From Humulus lupulus (lineage: Eukaryota; Streptophyta; Magnoliopsida; Rosales; Cannabaceae), in the NCBI RefSeq assembly GCF_963169125.1, contig NC_084797.1, positions 89,995,868 through 90,059,867 on the forward strand: 64,000 nt of DNA, given 5' to 3'. Shown piece by piece: positions 11,029 through 23,100 of the stretch; the first letter of the stretch is position 1; each line of letters opens with the position of its first letter. The translations under genes and the position numbers were made by a program. The notes under the pieces are model-generated. The model made no database searches. It saw only the letters and a list, made by a program, of their open reading frames with translations, and had not been told where the DNA came from.

Positions 11029-11390
11029 TATGAGAATTTAGAACTACGCAAGTATACGTATCATTTTCAAGTAATAAAATGGAAAGTAAAGTATCGTTCC
11101 CACGAGGATTGAATAATAATTACTAATGAATTAATTTTTTAGTTCTATTTGGTTACTAAAAATTGGATTTAATAAAAAAAAGAACAAAATAACTAAATAA
11201 ACTTTTAAAAATTAACAAAAACAAATAGTAGATAACTCAATGAATTAAAAACCTAGGATATTTAATTTCATCATTTACTCACTCTATTATATAATCAATA
11301 TGATTTTTATTATTCTTCCACACCTTGTGATAGTAGGCTTACTAAAGCAATCTATATTCTTACTAGGATATATAAGTCTCAATCTATATG
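11029..11390. mobile_element. AT-rich old repeat, segment 1 (host of elements 1 and 2)
   Basis: Noncoding sequence opening with acgcaagtatacgtatc and cgttcccacgaggattg, motifs that recur in many plant noncoding repeats. It continues without a break at 16919 once element 1 and one copy of CAAAC are removed, and again at 32988 after element 2. Class not determined. Confidence 0.5.
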
Positions 11391-11395
11391 CAAAC

Positions 11396-12152
11396 TGTAC
11401 GCCCTGATTTTCCCACGGGCTGTTAGCGGGCTGAGATACGGCCTAATCATGTCTACCACGTGGACATCCCCAAGACCGGAGCTGCCATCGTAAGATCCTA
11501 CCTCCTTAGCTCGAGGTAACCTAAAGGTTTGCCAAGATTACTTAAGGACTGAGTCTGGACTCTGAAGGCCACAGGTCGAGGGAAGCATCCAGCTCGTGGT
11601 ACGAGCTAGAGTTGGAGGATATGACCTTTTATAAAGTCAACCACGCAAGGTAAACGTGCATATATCAGACATCACGTGTCTGATATATCCCTGACTTCTC
11701 GGACACGTAGCATGAACGTGCGTATTCAGACACCCACGACTGGGTTGGACCGTGCGGCCCATTATCCCCTTTACCTATTGATTAGACCACACTTCATGTG
11801 TCAGGTTTTAGGAATTAATCATGAATGTCACAAAGTTGACATGATAGGTAAGAAGGTCACGGGATGACCTTCTTACCAACTCCCAGGTGCCCTCTCCTAT
11901 AAATATGGAGACCCTGGGAGTTGCCAAGGGTTGGATTCGATTGGTAAGAAATACCCTGTAAAAGAATACCAAGCATATAGCAATAATATTGACTGGTGGA
12001 GTAGAAGGATTTTAACCTTTGAACAACCTAAAAAACGTGATTGTGTCACCAGTCCATTTACAAAGATCATTCATCTATTTCGGTTCATAGTTAAGCACTA
12101 ATCCCTTCCTCTTATTTTCTTAATTACCTGTTGGCGAAGAACCGCGTCAAAA
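11396..12152 (+). repeat. 5' LTR of element 1
   Basis: It starts TGTACGCC and ends near AACCGCGTCAA. The last 590 bp repeat at 16321-16913. The end block, ctgttggcgaagaaccgcg plus tca, is also the end of the element 2 LTRs. The region after it, ttcggtgttttcgttgagag, occupies the primer-binding position. Confidence 0.92.
11898..11905 (+). promoter_or_regulatory. TATA box of the element 1 5' LTR
   Basis: TATAAATA in ctcctataaatatggag; the same motif is in the 3' LTR at 16658-16665. Confidence 0.6.
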
Positions 12153-12206
12153 GTTCGGTGTTTTCGTTGAGAGCTAGTTAGATTGGTGCTATTGCAAACA
12201 TCCACT

Positions 12207-14630
12207 ATGGTGACCACTCGATCCAGACACGGTAACGAGACAGAACAACATGATGGGCAGGAGGCTCATCATATCGCCATTCCCGGTGAACAAATTCCTG
12301 AGGTCCAGCAGCGGCCGGGCAAGCAGCCAGTGGGCCAAGATGACATTGGAAGTTCGGCGCCCCGGCCACCTAATCCAAACCCAGATTTTTACACTGCGGT
12401 AGAGATGGAAAATGCTCAGCTGAGAAGCCAACTAGCGAAAGCTAATCAGCAGATTAAGGAGGTGTTGGCCTGACTACCCCCTCTTACAACCGACGCTAAC
12501 GTCGGAAAGAGGCAAGGCGAGACTCATAAGTCCCGCCGGAGTAATCGATCCAGGCCTAGCTGCTCCGACAGACCGCCGGCATCCAACTCTATTCCCTCAT
12601 CGCACCGTCGAGAGGAAAACTTCGAAGAAATGCCTAGAGCCGAACAACAGTATAGCCGTTCGGTCCGAACTTCAACTCCCAGCTCCCAACCAGCCTCGAG
12701 TGCGCCTAGGAGAGCTCGAGGGAATTCCAGGTGGAGATTCGAGGAGGGCTCACAGCATCAGCCCGTCCCCACCAACCGTCTTGTGCCTCGTCCAGATCGC
12801 CAGGCGCGGGACCCGCAGGTTGGCAGGGCCGAAAGGCCCCCACCTAACTTGATCCGCCCTGACGGAACTAGGATCGCATATCCGGTCAGGCATCCCCCGT
12901 CTCCAATAAGATATCCATCTCCTCCTCGGCCCATCCAAGATATTCCAGCCTACGGAAGTAGCAGGAGAAACCCGCCATCCGCAGGGCCTTCCTGACGCAT
13001 CAGGGCGCCGAGAGAGAGCCCGGATCCTCACCCCTAAAGGCGGACTCCAAGCTTTTCTAACAGGAGCTACTGGACCGGCAGTCACCAGAGTGACCTTTCT
13101 GGTGGAGACCTGGGTCAACATTTAAGCTCGGAACAAAGTCCTCCAACCACCCAGGGGGGCGACCTTCAAGATCGCCTTAACTCTCATAGAGGAGAGCTAG
13201 TAGGAGGTGGCAGCCATGCTCGCTCAGGGGGCGACCTGTCCGAGGTGCGTAATGGCGGGAACGCCCCAAATAACCTATCTCAAGATAGGAGGGGCAATAA
13301 CCCACCAAACGTACACAGTGGATCCGGAGCTGTTGAGCAGCCCCGGAATAACCAAGGAAATCAGGACAAAACCCTCGAGCGCCTGGCTCAGATGGAGGAG
13401 CTAATGAGGAGGCTCCTGTCGGAGAAAGAGAAAGATGAGTATGATTCTGGGGACGAACTGGAGCTCTTCGCCCCCAGCATAGCAGCAACGGCATACCCAC
13501 CCAGTTCCGTATGCCGCACCTGTCCAAATTCAACGGAGATGGAGACCCATCGGATCATCTGGGGATGTTCAACACCCTGATGATGGCCCACAACATTGGC
13601 CCCGAGCTGAGGTGTCTGATATTTCCCTCCACACTGACTGGACCAGCCAGGCAATGGTTCAAGCAAAGCAAAAGACAATCAATCAGATCCTGGAAAACTT
13701 TCTCGGCTGACTTCAAAAGGGCATTCCGAGCCTCCTAGGCTGCCCGCGTCAAGGCCGACTCTCTGGCTAACGTGAGGCAGCAGCCCGACGAGCCTCTGAA
13801 GGCTTACCTGAGCAGGTTCGCAAACGTCGCTGCTCGGGCCAGAGATGCGGATGACAGCTCCAAGCTCATGGCCTTGAGGACTGGAATCCTCGTCGGAGGG
13901 GGACTTTGGAAAGATATACAAATGAAGGGAGTTAGCTCAGTGAACGAGTTCCTGAATAGGGCCCAGGAATGGATCAACTTGGAGGAGGTCGAAGCCTCAG
14001 CAGCAGGGACCAGCCAGGTCCCTGAGCAGCCCGCTGGAGTAGGAACGGAGGTCATGACAGTGACCCAAAATGTCACACAGAATAATCAGTTCGGCGGAGG
14101 CAAAAGAAAGGGGAACGGCAAGGGCAGCCAACACGGCTCAAAGAAGAATAAGTCTGTAGAAAAGTTTAAGCCCGTCTACGTGACTTATACAGAGCTCACC
14201 CTCTCTAGGGAGAACATATTCCTAGCTAACTCTACTCGCCTCCCCTGGAAGAGGCCGGAGCCGTTGAAGCACCAAAAGGGGAAGAGAGACACCTCCAAGT
14301 TTTGCCGTTTTCACAACGACGTTGGCCACAATACCGATGATTGTAGGAGTTTGAAAGATGAGATCGAGACTCTCATCAGAGCTGGCCCCTTGGCTCAGTA
14401 TGCGCGGAACAGGGTTCCATCAAGTCGACCTGCTCCAGAAGTCCCGGTCAGTCAGCCCGGGTCTCGGATAGATCAAGACGTCCCTCCTCCCGTGATAGGA
14501 GGAGAGATATCCACAATATCTGGAGGTCCGCATATGGCTGGCATGAGCAGGGGTGCCCAGAAGAGGTACGTAAATGAACTTAAGGCGCATAACGGAGTAG
14601 AGTTCGTCCCGGAGCAGCGTCTCCCAAAGC
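12207..14630 (+). pseudogene. Element 1 gag
   Basis: The ATG at 12207 begins MVTTRSRHGNE, matching the element 2 gag start (MVATRSRHENE). A Gln-rich coiled coil follows (NAQLRSQLAKANQQIKEVL), then a long Pro/Arg/Ser-rich linker to about 13400. The gag core lies at 13511-13880 (HLSKFNGDGDPSDHLGMFN, ARQWFKQ, LKAYLSRFANVA). A zinc knuckle of the C-X2-H-X4-H-X4-C form (CRFHNDVGHNTDDC) sits near 14303. The frame is broken by TGA at 12471 and 12993, a frameshift near 13505 and TAG at 13736. From 13772 to 14944 it stays open into protease. Gag builds the particle; the knuckle binds RNA. Not functional as it stands. Confidence 0.88.
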
Positions 14631-15150
14631 AGCATCGATTGGAGAGGCAACCGATCATTTTTACGGAAGAAGATGCGGGCCATGTCCAGTTCCCTCATAA
14701 CGACCCTCTGGTCGTAGCAGTTCAGCTCACTAATCGGAAGGTCAGGAGGGTACTGATCGATAATGGGAGCTCGGTAAACCTTCTATTCCGGTCCACACTG
14801 GAGAAGATGGGTCTGACTGTCGCCGAGCTGAAGGCGACCTCCATGATGCTGTACGGTTTTTCGGGAGAAGGATCAGCGGCCATAGGGACGATCGAGCTGG
14901 TGATCACCCTAGGAGAAGGACCTCAGACAGTCTCCAAACTCCTCTAGTTCGTGGTCATCGACTGCTCCGCTGCGTACAATGTTATTTTGGGCCGACCCAC
15001 ACTTGTAGCTTTTGAGGCCATCACTTCCGTTCGCTACCTCGCGATGAAATTCCCTACTTCCACGGGAATATGCACGGTCTATGGCGATCAGCTCGCTGCC
15101 AGGGAATGCTACAGCATTTCCATGAAGGGAAATCAAAACCCGGGCAGCTA
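14631..15150 (+). pseudogene. Element 1 retroviral-type aspartic protease
   Basis: After a conserved IIFTEEDAGHVQFPHND segment, the protease shows the active-site motif in its Tat form (LIDNGSSVNLLF, near 14750), then LYGFSGEGS and, beyond the stop, NVILGRPTL. The family normally shows D-T/S-G; here the loop is DNGS, shared with elements 2 and 3, so it is a lineage trait and not damage. An in-frame TAG at 14945-14947 cuts the domain before its last third. A second TAG near 15149 together with a frameshift separates it from RT. The protease would cut Gag-Pol into its parts. Confidence 0.82.
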
Positions 15151-16330
15151 GCAATGGCCATCCATGGTGGAGGAGAGGAATCTCAGGAACCTTTAGCTGA
15201 TCCTGAGATTGAAAAACCTCAGAGCGCCGAAGGGGAAAATATCGTCTTAAGTGTGGATATTGACCCCCAAATAGGCGAGGATAAGTCCGAGCTCCAGGCT
15301 ATTGAAGAGGTCGAGGAAGTAAACATCGATCCGCAGAACCCTTCACGGATGGTGAAGCTCGGGAAAAACCTCTGTAGCAAGAGGAAAGCGGAGCTGACTA
15401 AATTTCTGCAGGACAACCTGGATGTGTTCGCATGGTCCCACGAGGATATGGTGGGAATCAGCCCGAGTGTCATCATGCACACCCTTCATCTAGATAAAAG
15501 CATTCCTGCAAAGTCCCAGAAGCAAAGGCGCCTGGGAACAACCCGGGCTGAGGCCTTAGAGGAAGAAGTAGCCCGGCTCAAGAAATTCGGCTTTATCCGT
15601 GAAGCCAAGTTTCCGATTTGGGTCGCCAACCCCGTGCTGGTCCCGAAGCCCAACGGGAAGTGGAGGACCTGCATCGACTTCTCCGACCTGAATAAAGCCT
15701 GCCCCAAGGATTGAGCAACTGGTAGATGCCACGGCGGGGCACGAGCTCATGTCCTTTATGGACGCGTACTCAGGCTATAATCAGATCGCCATGAATCCGG
15801 GGGACCAGGAGCACACCAGCTTCATGACCCCGTCTAACGTTTATTGTTACAAGGTCATGCCATTCAGGCTGAAGAACGCCGGTGCTACGTACCAAAGGTT
15901 AGTAAATAGAATGTTCGCAAACCAGATCGGGAAGAACATGGAAGTGTACGTTGATGACATGCTCGTCAAGTCAAAGACTGTCGATAACCATGTTTCTGAC
16001 CTGGAAGAATGCTTCAAGATACTACGGGAGTATGGCATGAGGCTTAATCCACAAAAGTGCACTTTTGGAGTCGCATCTGGAAAATTCCTGGGTTTCATCG
16101 TCAATACCCAAGGAATCAAGGCATACCCCGACAAGATTAGATCATTGCTCGAGCTTCCCTCACCCAGGTCGCGCAAAGACGTCCAAGGCCTGACAGGAAG
16201 GGTGGCAGCCCTCAATCGGTTTATTTCAAAATCCACCGATTAGTGCCTGCCATTCTACAACCTGCTCTGAGGAAATAAGAAGTTCGAATGGACAGAAGAG
16301 TGCGAAAGCGCTTTCCTCGACCTGAAGGCC
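15151..16330 (+). pseudogene. Element 1 reverse transcriptase, frameshifted and 3'-truncated
   Basis: An acidic leader (15158-15480) precedes RT. The RT fingers (VARLKKFGFIREAKFPIWVA, NGKWRTCIDFSDLNKACPKD) end in a stop at 15714. Compared with element 2, 20 bp is missing between two ccaaggattg repeats, shifting the frame. The palm resumes at 15719 (HELMSFMDAYSGYNQI) with the catalytic motif intact as YVDDMLVKS (15947-15958). One conserved Gly is Arg (KVMPFRLKN). Two more stops lie at about 16242 and 16268. The coding sequence ends in FLDLK at 16318-16330, where it runs straight into LTR sequence through shared ctgaaggcc. RNase H and integrase are therefore missing. Confidence 0.88.
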
Positions 16331-16913
16331 ACAGGTCGAGGGAAGCATCCAGCTCGTGGTACGAGCTAGAGTTGGAGGATATGACCTTTTATAAAGTCAA
16401 CCACGCAAGGTAAACGTGCATATATTAGACATCACGTGTCTGATATATCTTTGACTTCTCGGACACGCAGCATGAACGTGCGTATTTAGACACCCACGAC
16501 TGGGTTGGGCCGTGCGGCCCATTATCCCCCTTACCTATTGATTAGACCACACTTCATGTGTCAGGTTTTAGGAATTAATCATGAATGTCACAGAGTTGGC
16601 ATGATAGGTAAGAAGGTCACGGGATGACCTTCTTACCAACTCCCAGGTGTCCTCTCCTATAAATATGGAGACCCTGGGAGTTGCCAAGGGTTGGATTCGA
16701 TTGTGTAAGAAATACCCTGTAAAAGAATACCAAGCATATAGAAATAATATTGACTGGTGGAGTAGAAGGATTTTAACCTTTGAACCACCTAAAAAATGTG
16801 ATTGTGTCACCAGTCCATTTACAAAGATCATTCATCTATTTCGGTTCATAGTTAAGCACTAATCCCTTCCTCTTATTTTCTTAATTACCTGTTGGCGAAG
16901 AACCGCGTCAACA
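16321..16913 (+). repeat. 3' LTR of element 1, 5'-truncated
   Basis: Matches 11562-12152 of the 5' LTR and ends GTCAACA, next to CAAAC. The LTR start (TGTACG...) and the preceding polypurine tract are deleted. It contains TATAAATA at 16658-16665. Confidence 0.92.
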
Positions 16914-16918
16914 CAAAC

Positions 16919-18336
16919 ATTCTACATCTCTGTGATAAGTTTCAACATACAACAAACATTAAAAATAGAAACCTAAAAAATACACAAACCATATAGGTAC
17001 TCTCGTCCAATATCAAAATTTGTGTAAAAAAAATTATAGCATATTTAACTCTCACTTCTCAGATTTTGAATTAAAATCATATAAATCAGGCAAATTATGA
17101 TCAAGCATTCACAATCATTAAACACAAATTGAATAGATCATAATCATGAAGAAGAAATCATAAAACTTGCATTGAATAATAATAGAGTATCAAAAGACTA
17201 CATTAAAACCATAGAAAATAAAATTAGTTCATAGCTAAATCCATAACATCCATTGATTTAGAAAATAACATAGAAAGAGAAATTAAAGAAGAAGAGAAGA
17301 AAAACTCTTGAAGAAATTTCCAATCTTGATCTCCAAGTGTTTCAATATGTTTCCCTTGTTTTCTAGCCACCAAAAGTACTTTGAATAACTCATAATTATG
17401 ACTTTATAGTAACACTAGTGAATCTATGTGAAAAGACCATTTTACCCTTAATAAAATTAGGTTTCGTGGACTGTACGGACGATGGATGTTGCAGTTCCCA
17501 TATATAGTGCTGGGGCACTATCTCGATCATGGGAAAAAAATATGCTCTTTGACTTCGCTAGCGCTGCAGCGCCACTAAGAAGCGATGGGGCACTAATTGA
17601 TCAGGTTTGCCTCTGTCCTCATTAGCGCTAATGACTAGCACTGATGCGCGAATTCAAATGCTAAAAACCCTCGAACCAACTCCAAAATCACTCCAAACCT
17701 TCCAAAAACATTTGTGGACTTTCCCATAAATATGGTCACTTCAAAAATCCCAATTTAAACCTTTTCTGAACCTATATCTTCTCAATTATCCTTAATCCAT
17801 CTCCTTTACCATTTATACCTGAAACATGAAACAAACAAGCGTAAAACCGCACAAAAAAATCCTAAATTACTAAAACATAAACTAAAACAACCTCTAAATT
17901 AAACCTAAAATGATCCTAACAAACTCCCCCAAACATAAATTTTACTCGCCCTCGAGTAAAGAAGACAAAAGACAAACACAACTAAAAACCTAAGAAACCA
18001 ACACCATTGAATCAAGCCAACAACAACAAGTTAAGCCTCCAAGTTTATGAATGATATGCTCATATAATATTCATAAAAATCAACAAATAATCCAGAATTT
18101 CAGCCCAAACATTCATCCAATTCACTTAGGTCCATACAAAAATAAATGCTCTCCTAATCATTATTAATAAATTACTTGCATTTGAATCAATTTACTCTCA
18201 CATAATTTTTCATCAAAATCAATCAAACATCATTATCCCATCGGCTGCTATACTTACTATTCTCCACTAATGTAAAAAACACATGCTCAAGAATCTAAAG
18301 GACTTTCTTTGGTAAAGGTAGATAAAATAGTCATTT
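16919..18336. mobile_element. AT-rich old repeat, segment 2
   Basis: AT-rich noncoding DNA between elements 1 and 2. It holds a GC-rich patch at about 17455-17650 with gctagcgctgcagcgcc and attagcgctaatgactagc, and the motif ctcccccaaacataaat near 17926. No gene or RNA was recognised. Confidence 0.5.
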
Positions 18337-18341
18337 AAGCT

Positions 18342-19126
18342 TGTTGACGCGGTTTTTCGCCAACAGTGAATTATGAAAATAGCTGGGATGGATTAGTGCT
18401 TAATGATAAACCGAAATAAGAAAATGATGCTTAAGAACACTAGAAAAGAAATATTAAGAACACTCGTATTTTTATGTGGTTCAGAGGTTAAAATCCACCT
18501 AGTCCATGAGTCTATATTATTACTGTTTTTCTCTCTAAATTTTGACAGAGTTTTTGTATTACAGAAACAACTCTACCATTCCCTATCCAAGGTCTTAGTA
18601 TTTATAGAGAAAATCCATCGATAGGATAGGCATTGGGGTCATCACGTGAATAAAATCCCTAGTGTGACCTGTCTCACACTAATTATAATTATTACAATTT
18701 ATCCTAAGGTATGGTCTAATCATTAGGTAAAACTGATCATGGGTCCTCAGGGATAATTCGGACATGTGATGTCTAATCATGAATGATTATATTATGTGTC
18801 TGGGATTTCAGCGATTTGCGGACATGTAATGTCTAACCATGCATGTCTATATAACGTATCCATGTTTATAAAGATCCAAGGATGTGGCAGATCTCTAGCG
18901 TACCCCGAGCTGAGTGCAGCGCCAGCTCGTGTCTCAGATGTTATGCTTTATAAACATTTTCAGTTCGTGCCTATTGCTTTGTATTCACAAGCTCGTGCTA
19001 TAGACCTGGGGAGTTGTGCTACCTTTACAGAGGAAATATGGACTTGTGGATCATCTATTACAGTTTTTGGTTAGCTAGCTGTATTCAAGCTGGCTAAAAG
19101 ACTCGTGCTGAATTTTAGGACGTACA
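18342..19126 (-). repeat. 3' LTR of element 2
   Basis: 785 bp. On minus it begins TGTACGTCC and ends CCGCGTCAACA. It pairs with 32215-32982, from which it differs by scattered substitutions and by about 17 bp near 18487 that the other copy lacks. Confidence 0.94.
18599..18606 (-). promoter_or_regulatory. TATA box in the element 2 3' LTR
   Basis: TATAAATA on minus (tatttata on plus), conserved at 32456-32463 in the 5' LTR. Confidence 0.55.
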
Positions 19127-19145
19127 TTTTCCCCCCAAGTCTCTG
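19127..19145 (-). other. Polypurine tract of element 2
   Basis: On minus, agagacttggggggaaaa directly precedes the TGTACG start of the 3' LTR. This is the expected place and composition for the plus-strand DNA primer. Confidence 0.8.
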
Positions 19146-19393
19146 CTCGTGTTCTATGACGTCATCTTCTGACTTCCACGGCAAGGACTTTTAAACTTCC
19201 GTTGTGATTATCCAGGCTTTCCCATTACTCGAGTATTGGACATGTGGAACGCTACGATTGACGTCTGTTCGGGTTTCGAGGACTGCATTAATGGCCCAGC
19301 CAACTTTTTGCCGCCGTTTCTTCTTTTGAAACACTATCCTCGGATCTTGAACTGGTTTGATCGGACGGTCCACGTTGTTTTATGACTTTTACG

Positions 19394-19401
19394 TATAAAA
19401 A
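19394..19401 (+). promoter_or_regulatory. Candidate TATA box of the element 2 antisense gene
   Basis: TATAAAAA in acgtataaaaagggac, about 700 bp upstream of the ATG at 20104 and on the same strand. The segment 19146-20103 has no gene of its own; it would be promoter and 5' leader. Promoter activity is inferred. Confidence 0.4.
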
Positions 19402-20103
19402 GGGACAGGTCAATCCTATAGCTTACCACCTTTCATTCAAAAAATTTCTTCTTCATCTTCTACCTTTTGTGTTCTTACACCTTTTTTAGAGAAAAGAAAA
19501 ACTTTCAAAATCCCCTGTACCAAAAATCTTCCGAAGACCCAGCCGTTCAGCTGCCTCGGAGTGAGTTTTCCAAACCGTACGAAACACACGTCTTGCATTG
19601 ACAATCTTACTGTAAGTCATAACATTCCTTATGGGTTCTTTCTTTATAAATTTATGCATTTTATTTGCCATATTTCTTTATGCATCACCGTAGACGATAT
19701 TATGGTGCCTTCTTGGTTTCTAGCACATAGATTTCAACTTTAGGGTTATACAAAAGATTTTGAACTTCTCCTAACATTGCAGCACTTATGACATAGAATA
19801 TTTTCTGGGTAGAATTGGGAAACTTTTAGAAAATACCCATTAGGTGCATAGAAGATGAAAGGTTAGGGTTCAAAAAATTGGGTTGCTTAGGGAACACGCT
19901 TTCTTTGGTGGCTTTTCTGTAAACCACCCTCCCCCGGTCAGTAATGGCCGAATTTTTTGACACACGGATCCCTAAATACCAAGGGTCTGCTGGGAAACCT
20001 AGGCGCGTAGCGTAGGTAGCGCGTGCAATTCCTTGCCTTTATCTTTATAAAATGTTAGGTCGCCTATTAAGTGACTCGTCGTTCTTGTTTGCTAGGCGAC
20101 CTA

Positions 20104-23100
20104 ATGGCACCCAAGAAAGGCGTATCCAAAAAGAGTGCAGCCAGCTATCCCTCAGTTTGGCTCCATGGTGGAGGAGGAGGTCGTGGTCGGACCTGATGCA
20201 TTCTTCGAGGTAGAGAAAATTGTCTCCAAGATCATGACCCAAGGGAGGGTCAACAAGATAATGTTGTCCCATAATATTGAGGTCGGGTCTGGCATCCTCA
20301 TTGCTCGACCTTCATATGAAGGGAAACGGAGCTGCGCGCCACTCCAGGAGGACTTTGTGACCTAGAGTGATGAGCACTTAAAAGGCAGGGGCCTTCCTTC
20401 CCCTTGACCAATACTTCGCCAACTTCCTCAATTATGTGAAGTTGGAGCCGTTTCAGCTCCCCCGAACTCGTATCAACTGCTGGCGGTGTTGAAGTATCTT
20501 TTCTTGAATTACGAGTGGGAGGTCCCCACTTCGGGGGATATTCTTTAATTTTTCTGCCTCAAGGCTAGCCCGAAACAACGAGGGCGAGGTGATGGGTTTC
20601 ATTACTTGACCCGATTCCCGAACTCGCCCTTAGTCTTCGAGCTCCCCAGCCATCCCAACGATTATAAAGATCAATTCTTTATGTTGAATGGGTTCCGCAA
20701 CCGCGAACATCGATACCACAATCATCCTCGTAAGTCTCCTTTCCTTTCTTAGCTCGTGAAATTATTCTCTTTGTATATAGAGTTATTTCTCGTGTGTATA
20801 CTAACAGAGTAGTATTTTCATGCATCCATTTTTGCTAGGACGGACAAATCTGTGACCCTCGGGGGTCAATATGATACTCTATCGAGGCTTTTGCCTAGTG
20901 AGAAGGATTACCGCCAGCTCGTGTCCGAGGATACGATGTTGGCGTGTAAGTTAATTACTGAAGGCCAGACTTTGGCCTTAAGAAGAACACGGGCTAAATT
21001 CTCGATAATCTGCGAGCTCCCGCTTATCCCCGAAGGGGATGCTGAGGATGAAGGTGAGGAGCAAGAAGAAGAAGAGGTACCTCTCATGCGAAAGAGGCGA
21101 GCTCCCGAGGCTGCTCAGGACCCTGATGTAGAGCGAACTTCATCGGGGGCAGCAGCCGGCCCCTCCGGCCAAGGTAACCCATACCCCTATAGGGACTTAG
21201 ATAGGGCTGTCGCCGACCTTAGGTTAGTCAGGTTTAATCCAAACCAGCTAGTCCATTGCCACCCCAATGATCCTGATCGTAACATAACCCTGCTTCAGTG
21301 CGTGGATCACTTAGTGTTACGTCATGACATGGGCCATCCTAAAGGCACCGTAGTTGTAGATAACACCCTATCCTTTAGGTCAGTCTTCTTTGAAGAGTAT
21401 GGAACCAATCTTAGGTCGTGGCCCTCTCTGCTCCAGGGTATTCTTGCCCTTGGACTTAGGCAATACATAGAGGAGTCCAGCCCTGAGACAGAACCTGAGC
21501 CTGAACCTCCCCTAATTCAAGAAGTTGTAGACTTAGGCTCCCCCTCTCCTCTAGCGATTCCAAGGCCGGAGGTCGTGGCAATGGACTCCTCCTCTAGCTC
21601 GGAGGGTAGGACTTTTTGTTATATCGTATACATGTTTTATGTAAACCGATGACCTTATATTTATATTAATGTCCTTCTCATTCTTTTCAGGCGAGGAGAT
21701 GGCACAGTCAGGGGTTCCCAATATCTGCACGATTTTCCAGGAGGGAAAATCCAGCTCGGGGCCAGTCGTAAAGAAGCCCTGGTACATCAAAGAAGGTGCC
21801 TCCTGCGGCAGGGATGATCTCTAAATCCCCGCCTAAGGGAAAAGGCCAGAGCTCAATAGATCCAGCTACTGCTGCTTAGGAAAAAAGGGGTCCGCCTCCA
21901 CCTCCTCCTCGGTTTCCATCCGCCTCCGCTCGGGATCAGGCAGCACAAGCTGATCCCCCAGTGCCTATTGTCCCCGCCACCACCGTACGCATCCCAGTCA
22001 ATGCCCATGACCTGGAGAAGATCCCAGACACCTTTTGGGGGACTCTCTACGAGACGATGAACCATATGGTGGAGCATTTTTACAAGGCCAATCCGAAGGA
22101 CCTGAGGGTAATCGAGGAGAGGAGCCCGGAGAACATCCTGGAATCCACGGTGGGGATGAATCTTACAGTAAGCCAACTTTCCTTAGCTGAACATACACTC
22201 TTTTGATTTTATCCCAGTATGCATCTAACTTGTTTCCTTACTTTTTGCAGGCGGTCTTGGCTCAACACCGCAGCATAGATCGGGCCAGGACCAGGAATGA
22301 AGAGCTTTGGGCCGAGCTCCAGGCTGCTCAGACCGCCCTAAATACTGCCCAAGCTGCCCTCGCAACTGCTCAACAAGGCGAACTAGATGCCAAGGCTGCC
22401 CTTGCAACATCTCAAGAGTGCAAGAAGGCTGCAAAGGCTGCTCTTCAAGTCAAGCTCGTGGAGGCCAAAGACAAGCAATTGGAGGCCGAGAATGCTACTA
22501 AGGAGGAGAAGGAAGCCTCGCTATCCTCCATGGAAAGCATGTTATACCACTGCTGGGCCTTCAACAAGGATGGTAACTTCTTGTAACGACCCAAATTTAC
22601 TATTAAGGCTTAAGGGCCTTGATTAGTGTGCCAGGAGGGCATAATCGGAATATATATGTGATTTAATGATTTAAAGCATGTTGTATGGATATTTGAATAT
22701 TTGAGATGCATGACTATGTGTATTAGTATGCATGTAGGCCCTGACTAGGGTAGAAAGGGCATAATTGTAATTTTGGCCCATTGAGGGCATAACTGTATAT
22801 TTGCGATAATTGTTCAGACCACATTATTATGTGGATATATCTGTGATCTGTGATTCAAGACGATCCTAGTGAGCAGATTAGCGAAAAAGTCACGGCGGGG
22901 ATTTATACCCGGCTCGGGGCGAGCCTGGGGGTATAAATGGGAATTTAGTGAATATATTGGGGTCTATTTTGGACATCAAGGAATATAATTGGTGATTAAT
23001 TAGGTATCGGGAAGTGAGCGGGAAATATTAGAGACACTTGAGTAAAATGACCAAAATGCCCCTAAGTGGATTAAAAGACTTAGGATTAAAGGGGAGGGCA

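Larger units (their letters stand above)
11391..16918 (+). mobile_element. Tat-type Ty3/gypsy element 1, internally deleted (TSD CAAAC)
   Basis: The flanks carry identical CAAAC at 11391-11395 and 16914-16918. A full 5' LTR (11396-12152) and a 5'-truncated 3' LTR (16321-16913) enclose gag, protease and RT. RNase H, integrase, polypurine tract and the first about 165 bp of the 3' LTR are gone. In the shared part the two LTRs differ at about 13 sites plus one 1-bp indel by eye, nearly all transitions. The coding order and sequence match element 2 (18342-32982, minus), so both belong to one lineage even though their LTR bodies differ. Confidence 0.93.
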
